From Terriglobales bacterium (lineage in GTDB: Bacteria > Acidobacteriota > Terriglobia > Terriglobales > Acidobacteriaceae): DNA of 54,243 bases. The DNA is taken from the NCBI GenBank assembly GCA_015654835.1, contig JAATGG010000125.1, forward strand, positions 1 through 54,243, in the 5' to 3' direction. The translations under genes were made by a program, and so were the position numbers. The stretch's first letter is position 1, and every line of letters starts with the position of its first letter. Of the stretch, positions 28,679 to 38,036 are shown in pieces. Under the pieces are notes generated by a model. That model was not told the DNA's origin. It saw only the letters and a list, made by a program, of their open reading frames with translations, and made no database searches.

Positions 28679-28709
28679 AACGTACATCTTCGAGCGCGCT
28701 CCAAGTCAA
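28679..28709 (-). promoter_or_regulatory. MerR-type promoter/operator with 19-bp spacer
   Basis: On the minus strand TTGACT (28704-28709) and TACGTT (28679-28684) are 19 bp apart, the over-long spacing typical of MerR-controlled promoters. The spacer carries a near palindrome, CTTGGAGCGCGCTCGAAG (16 of 18 symmetric). The -10 ends 6 nt before ATG 28672, implying a leaderless regulator mRNA. The location upstream of merR suggests autoregulation. Confidence 0.65.
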
Positions 28710-28812
28710 GACGCTTCGCGAGTAGGGGCAGGTTGTTGAGGGATTGGCAAAAACAGAGGGGCGGGGCTCACTACCCCACTTATACCTTATCGTAGTAGGT
28801 AAAAGGAGCCTT

Positions 28813-29268
28813 GTGGCAGACCAGCAATTCTACAGAACGATGTTGGCAGTGGCGTTGGAAGAGGCGCGCCAGGGCTTGGCCGAGGGTGGCATCCCGATCG
28901 GCGCCGCCCTCTTCACACACGCGGGTGAATTGGTAAGTCGAGGCCGCAATCGCCGCGTCCAGCAAGGGGATCCGAGCGTCCACGCCGAAACGGATGCTTT
29001 CCGCCGCGCCGGTCGCCAGCGTAGTTATCGCAACTTAATCATGGTGACAACGCTGGCGCCCTGCTGGTATTGCAGCGGATTGGTACGCCAGTTTCGCATC
29101 GGCACGGTGGTCGCAGGCGAGAGCCGTACCTTCGCCGGAGGCCTCGCTTGGCTGCGCGAAAATGACGTAAACGTCATCGATCTGGACAGCCAGGATTGCC
29201 GCGAACTGCTCGAAAGTTACATCGTCGTTCACCCGGAAATCTGGAACGAAGACATCGGCGAGGAATAG
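28813..29268 (+). CDS. Yeast-type cytosine deaminase (CDA-fold nucleoside deaminase)
   Basis: Zinc-dependent deaminase, 151 aa from GTG 28813, with AAGGAG 4 nt upstream. Zinc ligands are His57, Cys84 and Cys87 and the proton shuttle is Glu59 (HAE, then PCWYC). The overall layout, EEGGIPIG-like segment near the start, acidic ending PEIWNEDIGEE, follows fungal cytosine deaminase (Fcy1) rather than the bacterial CodA amidohydrolase. The likely reaction is cytosine to uracil, although related bacterial proteins act on other bases. The open frame extends upstream to 28744 without similarity. Confidence 0.8.
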   Translation: MADQQFYRTMLAVALEEARQGLAEGGIPIGAALFTHAGELVSRGRNRRVQQGDPSVHAETDAFRRAGRQRSYRNLIMVTTLAPCWYCSGLVRQFRIGTVVAGESRTFAGGLAWLRENDVNVIDLDSQDCRELLESYIVVHPEIWNEDIGEE

Positions 29269-29319
29269 ACAGCCTCTAGGCTGAACAGCTCGCCAGCTTG
29301 AGACTAAGGAAACGCGCAA

Positions 29320-29357
29320 ACAAGAAAGGCGGCCCCATCGGGAGCCGCCCTTCTTGT
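29320..29357. terminator. Bidirectional terminator
   Basis: ACAAGAAAGGCGGC (29320-29333) pairs with 29344-29357 with one mismatch around a 10-nt loop. It lies between the convergent deaminase and TonB-receptor genes, with T/C-rich flanks on both strands. Confidence 0.75.
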
Positions 29358-29376
29358 TACTGAGCCGCACGACAAA

Positions 29377-32300
29377 TTAGAAGTCGAAGTGCAGGGACAT
29401 CTGAATCTGACGCGGGCTGCCAATCGTGTGCGTCACGATTCCCAGTCCCGATGGGCAAGAGTAAAAATTGTTGACCTCGTTCTGGGTGCCGCAGCCGGTT
29501 GGCATCGGCGTTGTCCCCTGCACCGGACGCGAGTCGTAATACTGATTTTGAGAAACCTCGCTGCCGGGGATGTCGAAGCTGGTGGTGTTGGTGAGGTTAT
29601 AAACGTCGAAAGTGTATTTGAGGCTGTACCGGTCATTGAAGTTGAGCACCTTCACAAGCGACGCATCGGCGCGCTTCTGAAAGGCCTGCCGAAAGATATT
29701 GCGCTGTCCGGTAGTGAAGCCGGTTTCATAGGGATCGGTGTCGGGAATGGCGCCATTGAGGCCGCCTGCCGGCAGAATCGGAAGCGTGAAGCACGAAGCC
29801 TTGAGAGCCACGTCTCCGTTTTCAAAAGCGCCGGAGCGTCCTGTCGTCGCCGATTTGGCGGTGCAACCGGGTGCGAGCGGAACGATGGGGTTGGTGATGC
29901 CGTCCGCGGTCGAATAATAGGCGCTGCCCACTGCGCCCGAGAAGTCGATCACGCTATAGGGCTGGCCGCTTTGCAACACGGTGAGGCCCACCAGCGACCA
30001 GTTATCGCCAACCTTGCCGAGCAGTGAGTTCTTGCGCGCCACATCGGGAACACGGAAGACATAGTTGAAGCTGATGACGTGGGTGCGGTCGAAGTCCGAC
30101 GAACCATAACCGCTGCGCAGGTCCAGAGGATTGTTGCCGTTATAGAAGAGGCCCAGTCCGCTCTGCTCATCGAGGGCGTGCGAGTAAGTGTACGAAGCCC
30201 CGATCTGGAAGCCGTGACTCATGCGCTTCTCGATATGCGCCTGCAGCGCGTTATAGGCATCGATGCCCGCAGCACGATAAGAAATGGACTCGGCCGCGTA
30301 GCCAATGTAGGGAACGCGAAGATCGACGTTGCCGCCTTCATAGTTCGCGAGATAGGGAGTGCCGTCCGGCAGGTTGATCGGTGCGCCCGTCGGGTCGGTC
30401 ACCGTGTAGCCGTAGCTGTACTTCTGTTGATAGGGGCTGCCGTTGAGCGTTGGGCTCGACGGCGAGGCAATACTCGGCTGATTGAACGGCACAGGAACCA
30501 CTTGGTGGCGGCCCACGTTGCCGACATAGCCGAGTTCGATGGCCAGGTCGTTGCGCGGCTGCCACTGGATATCCATGGTGTAGTTGATGGTGTAAGGGAG
30601 TTTGTTGGCGCGGTCGTAGACACCCAGCGAAACTGGCTGGCCGTTATTGATCAGGTCCGAAGCGCCGGAGCCCGTGTTCAGAATGCTGTAGGCGTTGGGA
30701 AGATACTTGCTGAGATCCGATGCCTTCGGGTTGTTCGGTGGCGCGAGCAACGAAGTTCCATAAGGATTCTCAAGGTTGCCCGTGGCTGCTGTGGGTGCCG
30801 TGGCCGGACCTCCCGGTGTCGCTGGCTGTCCGCCGCAGGTGACGATGTAGCCCTGATAATACGACTGCGTAGAGGTTGGGCAGCTCGATGCGTTGACGAA
30901 CGGAAGCTGCTGGTTCACACCGAACGGGCCGCCGGTTACCGTGCCGATGGCATAGCCGGGCGAGAAATAGCTGAACAGTTCGCCGCGGTCATAGTACATG
31001 CCGGCGCCACCGCGAATCACAACTTTGCTGTGAAACATCTCCGGTTGCCATGCCGCGCCGACGCGTGGGCCAATGCCCCACTGGCGGCCTGTCAGCGTAG
31101 TCGGACTCACACCCTTGGTCCCATTGGTATTGTTGCCGGCAATAATCAAGCCCGAATTCGTGATCGTGTCGCTATTCGCGTTGTAACTATAGAGGCTGGG
31201 ATCGAAGTTGAAGATACGGCCGTATTTTTCTGTCAGGCCGCCATCCCAGTCGTAGCGGATGCCCGCGGTCAGCGACAACGTCGGCGTGATCTGGTACTTA
31301 TCCTGCAGATACATGCCGAGTTGGTTGGCGCGATAATAGCGGTTCGCATCGCCCTGCAAAAATGAGCTGACATAGAAGCCGGTGGATGAACTGCCCGGCG
31401 TCACATAACCCTGCACGAACTGGCTGAAGTCATCCGTCGCAATGGTGCCGGTGCCGGTGCGCTTGTCGATCGTGTTGAGCTGTGTATAGGTATAGCTCGC
31501 ACCGAAGCTGACGGTATGCTTGCCCAGCATCCAGATAGCGTTGCCAGAGGGCGCAATGCGATTCTGAAACACGCCGGTGTTCGAAGCCTGCCCTTCGGCG
31601 TTGGGGCCGATATTCAATACGGCAGTGGACGTTCCTTCGGGCTGATAATCGCCCAATACGTTATAAACCGAGACGCCGGGAAAATAGTTCGACCCGAACA
31701 TATTGATGGAGCCGTTGCCCGCCGAGCCGCCGGGGATCGAACTCGGTCCGAAGGGCTGCTCGTTATTGCCGTAGTTCTTCTCGCGCAAAAAACCGAGCGT
31801 CTCGGTTGTGCTTAGGTTCGACTTCACCACATAGCTGTTGCTGATGGAGAAAACTTGCGCACCCGAGTCGAGGTGTTCGGTGAAGCCGGGAACGCTGGAA
31901 TAGGAGTAGGGCGCCAGAGTCGGATCATGCTGATAGAAATACTTGATCGAGAGCGTGTCTTTGGCGCTCGCGTTGTAGTCGAGATTCGCCACGGCCAAAT
32001 CGGCCGTGAACCGGCCTGTGCCTGGAATAAAAGCGTTATCGATGTGTGCCGCGCTGGGCGCGGAGCCGAGCGAGTCGTTGGGGATGAGCCACTTGCCCGG
32101 CTCGCCGGGAAGCGCCGGCGAATTGAACAAGACCAGCGCCGTGTGGTCGATCTGGGCAGCGGTAAGATTAGTGCCGAAAGAACTGTTGGCGAGTGCCGCC
32201 AGGCCGGAGGCGGAGCGGTCGTCGGTCAATCCCACCGGAACGTCCAGCAGCGAGTCGCCAATTTCCTGGTCGGAAACATGCAGGTGCTGATAAGCGAGAA

Positions 32301-33342
32301 ATCCGAAAAGCTTGTTCTTGATAATCGGGCCGCCGACCGTGCCGCCGGCAATGTAGCGGTGTAACTGAGGAACCTTGTTGTACTCGGGAATGTCCGCGTC
32401 CTGCTTGAAGAAGAATGGAGCCGCGTTGAGCCAACTGGTGCCGCGATGCGCATAAAGAGCGCCGTGCACATCGTTCGTGCCGGAGGTGGTGCTCATATCG
32501 ATATGCGCGCCCGAAGTGGAACCTTGCTGGGCGTCATACATTGAAGCGTTGACGCGCACCTCTTGGATCGTCTCGGGCGCGGGCGTGGGAAGAGCATTGC
32601 CGATGGAGAGATAAATGGAGGCTGCCGTCGGAATCACGCCGCCCGCGCCGGTGCTGCTTGAAACGCCTGTGCTGTTGATGACGCGCGCCGAAGGAACCTG
32701 GCTGGTGCTCTTGCCGTTAAACAAATTGCTGGCATCCACGCCGTTCAACAGAAAACTGTTCGAAGTGTCGCGTTGCCCGTTGGACCAGATAGGCGCGTTG
32801 CCGAGTCCGGAGTTCGCGCCCGTGCCGCCGGATAACTCCGCGTTTACGCCGCTCGATAAGGTCGCCAGCGTGGTAAAGCTGCCCGTCGGCAATGGCGTGG
32901 CTTCAATCTGCACCGGGTCCATGACGTAGCCGTTCGTCGTGTCCACCGCGTTCATCAGCGGCGTGGCTTCTACCTCGACGGTGGTGCTGGTCTGGCCTAC
33001 CTTCAATGCTGCGTTCACTGTGGCTGTGCGGTTGGCTTGGACAGTGATGTGCTGCGTCTTCTGCACGTCGTAGCCGTCTGCCGTATAAGTGAGCGTGAAG
33101 GCCCCAATGGGCAGGTTCACAAAAGTGTATTCGCCTGAGCCGTTGGTCTTCGCCGTGCGGGTCAACGCCGTTTGCTCATCCACTGCCGTGACCGTTGCGC
33201 TGGGAATGACGCCACCCGAGGCGTCTGTCACGACCCCGGTGATGCCGCCGAGCGTCTGCTGTGCCCACAAGAGGGAACTACACAGCGCAACGGCCGCTAT
33301 AAGAGCCAGCAGCCGGGTAAGTAGAGAGAAAAACGTACGCAT
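29377..33342 (-). CDS. Acidobacterial TonB-dependent receptor with carboxypeptidase-regulatory-like N-terminus
   Basis: Large outer-membrane transporter, 1321 aa. ATG 33342 has GAGG 6 nt upstream; the signal peptide ends near LLWAQQ. Residues about 30-110 form a CarboxypepD_reg-like beta domain (GITGVVTDASGGVIPSATVT, then GEYTFVNLPIGAFTLTY). The plug region follows, and the long barrel ends with QIQMSLHFDF and the terminal Phe. This architecture is highly expanded in Terriglobia and is usually linked to polymer-derived substrates, but the ligand is not inferable. No TonB/ExbBD is nearby. The 306-nt upstream interval shows no clear promoter. Confidence 0.93.
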   Translation of the reverse strand: MRTFFSLLTRLLALIAAVALCSSLLWAQQTLGGITGVVTDASGGVIPSATVTAVDEQTALTRTAKTNGSGEYTFVNLPIGAFTLTYTADGYDVQKTQHITVQANRTATVNAALKVGQTSTTVEVEATPLMNAVDTTNGYVMDPVQIEATPLPTGSFTTLATLSSGVNAELSGGTGANSGLGNAPIWSNGQRDTSNSFLLNGVDASNLFNGKSTSQVPSARVINSTGVSSSTGAGGVIPTAASIYLSIGNALPTPAPETIQEVRVNASMYDAQQGSTSGAHIDMSTTSGTNDVHGALYAHRGTSWLNAAPFFFKQDADIPEYNKVPQLHRYIAGGTVGGPIIKNKLFGFLAYQHLHVSDQEIGDSLLDVPVGLTDDRSASGLAALANSSFGTNLTAAQIDHTALVLFNSPALPGEPGKWLIPNDSLGSAPSAAHIDNAFIPGTGRFTADLAVANLDYNASAKDTLSIKYFYQHDPTLAPYSYSSVPGFTEHLDSGAQVFSISNSYVVKSNLSTTETLGFLREKNYGNNEQPFGPSSIPGGSAGNGSINMFGSNYFPGVSVYNVLGDYQPEGTSTAVLNIGPNAEGQASNTGVFQNRIAPSGNAIWMLGKHTVSFGASYTYTQLNTIDKRTGTGTIATDDFSQFVQGYVTPGSSSTGFYVSSFLQGDANRYYRANQLGMYLQDKYQITPTLSLTAGIRYDWDGGLTEKYGRIFNFDPSLYSYNANSDTITNSGLIIAGNNTNGTKGVSPTTLTGRQWGIGPRVGAAWQPEMFHSKVVIRGGAGMYYDRGELFSYFSPGYAIGTVTGGPFGVNQQLPFVNASSCPTSTQSYYQGYIVTCGGQPATPGGPATAPTAATGNLENPYGTSLLAPPNNPKASDLSKYLPNAYSILNTGSGASDLINNGQPVSLGVYDRANKLPYTINYTMDIQWQPRNDLAIELGYVGNVGRHQVVPVPFNQPSIASPSSPTLNGSPYQQKYSYGYTVTDPTGAPINLPDGTPYLANYEGGNVDLRVPYIGYAAESISYRAAGIDAYNALQAHIEKRMSHGFQIGASYTYSHALDEQSGLGLFYNGNNPLDLRSGYGSSDFDRTHVISFNYVFRVPDVARKNSLLGKVGDNWSLVGLTVLQSGQPYSVIDFSGAVGSAYYSTADGITNPIVPLAPGCTAKSATTGRSGAFENGDVALKASCFTLPILPAGGLNGAIPDTDPYETGFTTGQRNIFRQAFQKRADASLVKVLNFNDRYSLKYTFDVYNLTNTTSFDIPGSEVSQNQYYDSRPVQGTTPMPTGCGTQNEVNNFYSCPSGLGIVTHTIGSPRQIQMSLHFDF

Positions 33343-33648
33343 GGAATACCTCAATGACAGGCCTCGAAATGAAGATTTCCCATCGGTCTTTTGAAGTGCT
33401 CAAAAAACCTGGGACAGAATAGAAAGTTCTGACGTTCTGAATCGCTCAAGTTCAAATTGAAAAAATAAGGAACCGCTACGAGTGGTGCTCGCGTGTTGTT
33501 TGATCCGGTCCGATTTGAACTACGGGATGGCTATAGAATACCGGTTGCTGCGCAGAATTCAACGGAAAATTTACGCTATTTTGTTGCCAGTTCGAGGCCT
33601 GTTGTGATTTGGCCGGTATTGCCCATCTTGCCGCTGCAACAACAAGGC
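33343..33648. other. Intergenic interval upstream of the TonB receptor
   Basis: 306 nt between the start of the receptor gene and the stop of the APC permease gene, both on the minus strand. It must contain the receptor promoter and the permease terminator, but I see no well-spaced -35/-10 pair. An A-rich tract lies near 33400-33470. No ORF with a ribosome-binding site was found. Confidence 0.5.
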
Positions 33649-35067
33649 TCACGCCGAGATGGTGACTACTTTTCCACGCCGGGCTGCATACCACGCGATG
33701 CCTGCAGCGATATAGCCAAGATAGAGATAAGGAATCCGCGCGTGAATCGCGTCGGCGGTCGACTTAAGATCGAAGATTGCAATCAGAATCATCACCGCCA
33801 CGGTGAGAACGCTGACAACCGCAACGACGTGCGAATGCCGGCCCAGCGCGCGGCGGGCAAATGGCAGTGCCAGCGCGACCAAAGCATACGTCGTGAGAAA
33901 ACCGAACACCGAAAGCGAACCCAACAGGTCATAGATATCGGAGCCCGTCGCCCCGCGCAGAGCCAACACGGCCGTTGCTGCGAATAGGAGGCCGGTCGAC
34001 CACGCAACAGCCGCGGTCGGCGTTCCATGCTGCCCGTTCGTGCGCTCGAAGACGGCCGGCAGCAGCTTGCCGCGCGCCATGCGCATCAGCACGCGCGCCG
34101 CCGCGGTGATGCAGGCCAGCACACATGCAAACATGCTGATCAGCGCTCCCACGTCCACGCCCACACCTAGCGGAGAAACACCTGCTCGTACGGCCAACAG
34201 ATGCAAGGGGCTTGCGGAGGCACTCAGCTTGTCCGATTCGCCGCGAAAGCCCAGCACCACTGAATAGGAGCACAACATGAAAAAGATGCCGGCAAGAAGA
34301 GCGCATTGCAGTACGGCGCGGGGAATGGTGCGGAGCGGGTCTCGCGTTTCGCTGCCCAGCGTCGTCGCGCTCTCAAAACCCACAAAGCTGAACATCGAGA
34401 GCACCAGCGCCGGCCCCAGTGCGGAGAACGAAACGCCCTTCAGTTGGAATTGGTCCATGTCGAAATGCCAGCCGAACCGCACCAGCACCACGGCCAGCAC
34501 AATCACGATCAGTCCGACCGAGGCAATCTCAATCCATAGCATCAGCTCTGCTGAGAGCTTCACGTTGCGATAGGCAATGAATCCCGCCACCGCGCACACC
34601 AGCGCCAATACAGGGAGAGCCGGCGGAGCCCAGTGAAAGAACTGTTGCGCAAGCACGCTCGTGTAATAGAGAGCGCCGCCCGCGACCGAGGCGCCCGTCG
34701 CCAGATACGCCAACAGCAGAGCCCATGCCGCAATGACTCCGAAGATCGTCGGCAGTGTGTCTGCCGTGTAGGTGTAGAGCGACCCCGGCGAAGCCGAGAG
34801 CTGCGCAAACCGGCTCACGCAAAATCCCACCAGAAAAATCGCGCCCGTGGCCAGCAGATAGACGAACCACGTCGCATTGCCGGCGAGCGCAAACACCAGC
34901 GGAATCGTAAGGGATGGCGATGCCGACGGCGCTACAGCCGAGACGGATTGGGCCAGCGTTTCCACCGGTCCCAGCACCCCCGCGTGCAACCCATAGCTTT
35001 CAGGCGCGCTTTCCGGCCTGCTTACCTCCGAGTACACTACGCCCCTCGTGCTCGTCTGCTCGGTCAC
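33649..35067 (-). CDS. APC-superfamily amino acid permease
   Basis: Inner-membrane transporter with about 12 hydrophobic helices, 472 aa. The N-terminal block LGPVETLAQSVSAVAPSASP and the later FSFVGFESATTLGSETRDP with TIPRAVL are characteristic of APC permeases. The start is placed at GTG 35067 (VTEQTSTRG, AAGG 8 nt upstream); the open frame continues to 35190 without similarity. The substrate is not predictable. The neighbouring purine-related genes make a nitrogen source plausible, but that is only context. Confidence 0.87.
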   Translation of the reverse strand: MTEQTSTRGVVYSEVSRPESAPESYGLHAGVLGPVETLAQSVSAVAPSASPSLTIPLVFALAGNATWFVYLLATGAIFLVGFCVSRFAQLSASPGSLYTYTADTLPTIFGVIAAWALLLAYLATGASVAGGALYYTSVLAQQFFHWAPPALPVLALVCAVAGFIAYRNVKLSAELMLWIEIASVGLIVIVLAVVLVRFGWHFDMDQFQLKGVSFSALGPALVLSMFSFVGFESATTLGSETRDPLRTIPRAVLQCALLAGIFFMLCSYSVVLGFRGESDKLSASASPLHLLAVRAGVSPLGVGVDVGALISMFACVLACITAAARVLMRMARGKLLPAVFERTNGQHGTPTAAVAWSTGLLFAATAVLALRGATGSDIYDLLGSLSVFGFLTTYALVALALPFARRALGRHSHVVAVVSVLTVAVMILIAIFDLKSTADAIHARIPYLYLGYIAAGIAWYAARRGKVVTISA

Positions 35068-35286
35068 CGATCCGCCCTTCTGCTGCAGATTGTTTTTCAG
35101 GTGGAGTGATAGTTGTCCTATCCCTGTGGAGGAAATCCTTGACCACTGCGTGGCGCCTTGCTCAAGAAAACACGCCCCTGGAAACACCACTTAAATAGGA
35201 GAACTGCTCTAGTGTTGCGCCAACGCGCATTGCAGTCAAGCGGCCGGTTGTCCTGCGGCAGCCAGCAGCCAGTTACACTAACATCG

Positions 35287-35870
35287 ATGCCTGTCGCCGT
35301 TCTTCTTCTTGCCGCCGGAGCGAGCCGCCGTCTTGGCCAGCCCAAGCAACTGCTCGATTATCGCGGCGAAACCTTGCTTGAACGGGCCATTCGCCTGGCG
35401 AATGAAGCGGGCGCCTCGCCGGTGATCGCCGTGCTCGGCGCGCACGCTGATCGCATCCGCGCAGCCGTCCGCTTCGATCATGCGCTGCCAATCATGAATG
35501 AGTATTGGGAGCAGGGAATTGCCAGTTCCATTCGCGCCGGTCTTATGGCGTTGGATGCCGCTACGCCTCGTGCCTCCGGCGTGCTGGTCATGAGTTGCGA
35601 TCAGCCCCGTCTCACTGCCGATCATCTCCGTGCGCTGATTGAAATATTCACTGCAGACTCTGCGCCGCTCATCGTTGCTTCCTCCTATGCCGGCGTTCAC
35701 GGTGTTCCCGCCGTGTTCCCTCGCTCTGCCTTTCCCCACCTACTCGCTCTTCGCGGGGATAAGGGTGCCCGCGCACTACTCAAGCAGCCGCCTGCTCGGT
35801 GATTGCAATTGAATTTTCCGAGGGAGAAATCGATATCGATCTGCCCGCTGACCTGGCGCAGCTTGATTGA
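35287..35870 (+). pseudogene. mocA: MocA-like molybdenum cofactor cytidylyltransferase, frameshifted near the 3' end
   Basis: Transfers CMP to molybdopterin to make the dinucleotide cofactor used by xanthine dehydrogenase/aldehyde oxidase-type enzymes. From ATG 35287 the nucleotide-binding motif LAAGASRRLGQPKQLL and the catalytic-site block SCDQPRL are intact. The frame stops at TGA 35800-35802 (172 aa), but the next frame from 35799 continues with a normal family ending (VIAIEFSEGEIDIDLPADLA) to TGA 35868-35870. One missing G in the CGGTG at 35797-35801 explains this. TACACT (35274-35279) lies 7 nt before the ATG. Confidence 0.8.
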
Positions 35871-35978
35871 GCAGTACCCCTCGACCGTCGCTTCGATATA
35901 GCCACGCAGGCGAGCGGAGTGTCTGTGCCATACTGTCTTTACTTTTGCTGTTTTTAGAAGGTTGAGAGCAAGTCAGAG

Positions 35979-36458
35979 ATGGAGCATCTGCCAAATTCGG
36001 AGTTTCTGCGCCGCGCCATTGCGTTGGCCACTGAGAATGCCGTGAGCGGCCGCGGCGGGCCGTTTGCCGCCGTCATCGTGCGCGACGGCAAAATTGTGGG
36101 CGAAGCCGCCAACACGGTCACCGCAACTCACGACCCCACCGCTCACGGGGAAGTGAATGCCATCCGCGCCGCCTGCAAGGCTCTGGGAACCTTCACTCTT
36201 GCCGGCTGCGAACTCTACACCAGTTGCGAACCGTGCCCCATGTGCCTGGCCGCTTCCTACTGGGCGCGGCTCGATGCGGTCTATTATGGTTGCTCGGCTG
36301 CCGATGCCGCCCGTGCCGGTTTCGACGATGCTTTTCTCTATGAGGAGTTTCGCAAAGAGCACGCCGCCCGCGCCTTGCCTGTAACACAGTTACTCGGCGA
36401 TGAAGCCTGGGCCAGCTTTGCCGCCTGGATCGCCTCGCCGGCCAAGGTTACTTATTGA
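35979..36458 (+). CDS. guaD: Guanine deaminase (CDA fold)
   Basis: Converts guanine to xanthine and ammonia. The 159 aa product closely follows the Bacillus GuaD layout: GGPFAAVIVRDG, then DPTAHGEVNAIR with His56 and Glu58, then TSCEPCPMCL with Cys86 and Cys89 as zinc ligands, AGFDDAFLYEEF, and an aromatic/basic C-terminus thought to close the active site. It follows the broken mocA by 108 nt on the same strand. Xanthine produced here would need xanthine dehydrogenase; only remnants of such an enzyme are seen, at 25.6-26.8 kb. Confidence 0.9.
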   Translation: MEHLPNSEFLRRAIALATENAVSGRGGPFAAVIVRDGKIVGEAANTVTATHDPTAHGEVNAIRAACKALGTFTLAGCELYTSCEPCPMCLAASYWARLDAVYYGCSAADAARAGFDDAFLYEEFRKEHAARALPVTQLLGDEAWASFAAWIASPAKVTY

Positions 36459-36509
36459 TAGGTGTGTTGGTGGCGCAAGGGCCGCAGCTCTTGCGCCGAA
36501 CCAGCAAGG

Positions 36510-37913
36510 TTAGTGCGCCGTCGTAGCCTTCGAACGCCTGTCTACCTGCTCTTGAATCTTCGTCATATCCTGATGCAGCAACTTACCCCGCTCCACCATC
36601 AAATCGCCGCCGACATAGACTCGGTCGATATCCCGTTCTGCGGTAACTAGCACTAAGTTGGCGTAGGGGTCGAAGATCGTTCCCAGGCGCGTCGGATCGA
36701 TCACCACAAAGTCGGCGAACTTGCCCGGCTCCAGGCTGCCCAGCCTGTCTTTCACGCCCATTACGTCTGCCGAACCCATGGTATGCAGATAGAGCACCTG
36801 GTAGGGGCTCATGATCGTCGCATCTTCATACTTATCGCGGATCGCATATAATCCGGTCCGCATATTTTCAAATGGATCGGCTAAGTCGGCACTGGCCTCG
36901 CCATCCACACCCATGCCGACCCGCACACCCTTCTTCAGATACTTGGGAATATCCGCAACACCCGAAGCCAGTCGTCCGTTCGAGAGCGGATTCCAACTCA
37001 TGCCTCCATGCGCTGCGGCCACCTGGTCGAGAATAAAATCATTAGTGTGGATAAAATGGCCGAAGTAGAGCGTCGGCCCCAGCATTCCACTATCCATGAA
37101 CCAGCGAAACTTCGACTGCTCGATGCCGATGGTGTCGGGCGGCTCCAGATAGTGGCTTTGGTTGCCGACGTGAAACTCATCCATCAGAGCCTTTTCCACC
37201 ACCGCCTGCTGATAGGTTTCGTTGAACGAGGTGGACCCATTCAACATCACGCTGAGAAACTTACTTGACTTAGGTTGCTGTGCCGTCCAATCCAAAAAAG
37301 CCTTGAGCCGTGCGCGCGCCTCGGGCAGTCCGTCGCCCGGTCCGATCTGGTCCGGCTGGTACCCGTGCACGAAGCGTATGCCCGAGTCGGATTCGCCTCG
37401 GAACGAAGCCTCATCGCAATCGATGCCTTTGCACAACCCGCCCCGTGTGCCGCCGTATGCAAAGTCATACGCGCCGGTGATGCCGTGCTCCAGGTGGTCG
37501 AGTGCGCCATGCAATGTGAACCAGTAGTAATCCTCGGCCTGCGCATGGCTGGCGTGCTGGCCATAGAGTCCGTCGATCCAGCCGGGTAGCGTTTTGTCCG
37601 CGGCAATGCCGCGAAACGCGCTCTGCCACAAGTGGCTGTGGGCCGAGAGAAATCCGGGAATGATCCATTCGCCGTGTGCGTCCCATGTGGATTGCGCGGC
37701 CAGGTCCGCCGGCGGTTCGCCGGTGCCCACGGCAGTCAGTTTGCCTTCGTCATCCACCACCAGGTAGCCGGTGAAGGGCTCCTTCTGCCCATCCGCCATG
37801 GTCATCAGCCGCGCATTTTTCACCACCAGTTTGGTGGCCGCACAGGCCCACTGTGCCGTCATCAGGCACACGGCAATCACGAATGCAAACCAACATCCCC
37901 TCGTCTTTGACAT
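36510..37913 (-). CDS. Exported amidohydrolase (chlorohydrolase/deaminase-like)
   Basis: Metal-dependent hydrolase of the amidohydrolase superfamily, 467 aa. It has a signal peptide (hydrophobic about 8-24, WACAA), the metal motif His92/His94 in FLSAHSHLWQ, further ligand candidates in LYFGHFIHTND and GVRVGMGVDGEAS, and the C-terminal beta-sandwich segment LGSLEPGKFADFVVID. It resembles the TRZ/ATZ and S-adenosylhomocysteine deaminase group; a signal peptide makes a periplasmic role likely. It is convergent with guaD. The substrate is unassigned. Confidence 0.88.
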   Translation of the reverse strand: MSKTRGCWFAFVIAVCLMTAQWACAATKLVVKNARLMTMADGQKEPFTGYLVVDDEGKLTAVGTGEPPADLAAQSTWDAHGEWIIPGFLSAHSHLWQSAFRGIAADKTLPGWIDGLYGQHASHAQAEDYYWFTLHGALDHLEHGITGAYDFAYGGTRGGLCKGIDCDEASFRGESDSGIRFVHGYQPDQIGPGDGLPEARARLKAFLDWTAQQPKSSKFLSVMLNGSTSFNETYQQAVVEKALMDEFHVGNQSHYLEPPDTIGIEQSKFRWFMDSGMLGPTLYFGHFIHTNDFILDQVAAAHGGMSWNPLSNGRLASGVADIPKYLKKGVRVGMGVDGEASADLADPFENMRTGLYAIRDKYEDATIMSPYQVLYLHTMGSADVMGVKDRLGSLEPGKFADFVVIDPTRLGTIFDPYANLVLVTAERDIDRVYVGGDLMVERGKLLHQDMTKIQEQVDRRSKATTAH

Positions 37914-38036
37914 TCCCCTTCATACCGCGAATCCGTCGGAAAGGCAATGCATCCTGTCTGCAATGCATCTGTCCTATGACCGGCATCCTCGTCGCCACGC
38001 GATAGGTCACTTCATCGCTCGGCTATACTGCGAGCC

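Noticed and set aside
35140..35220. Similarity between the CTCAAGAAAA ... GCTCTAG region here and 49020-49109
   Set aside because: Only short scattered matches align and spacing is not kept, so a shared repeat cannot be claimed.
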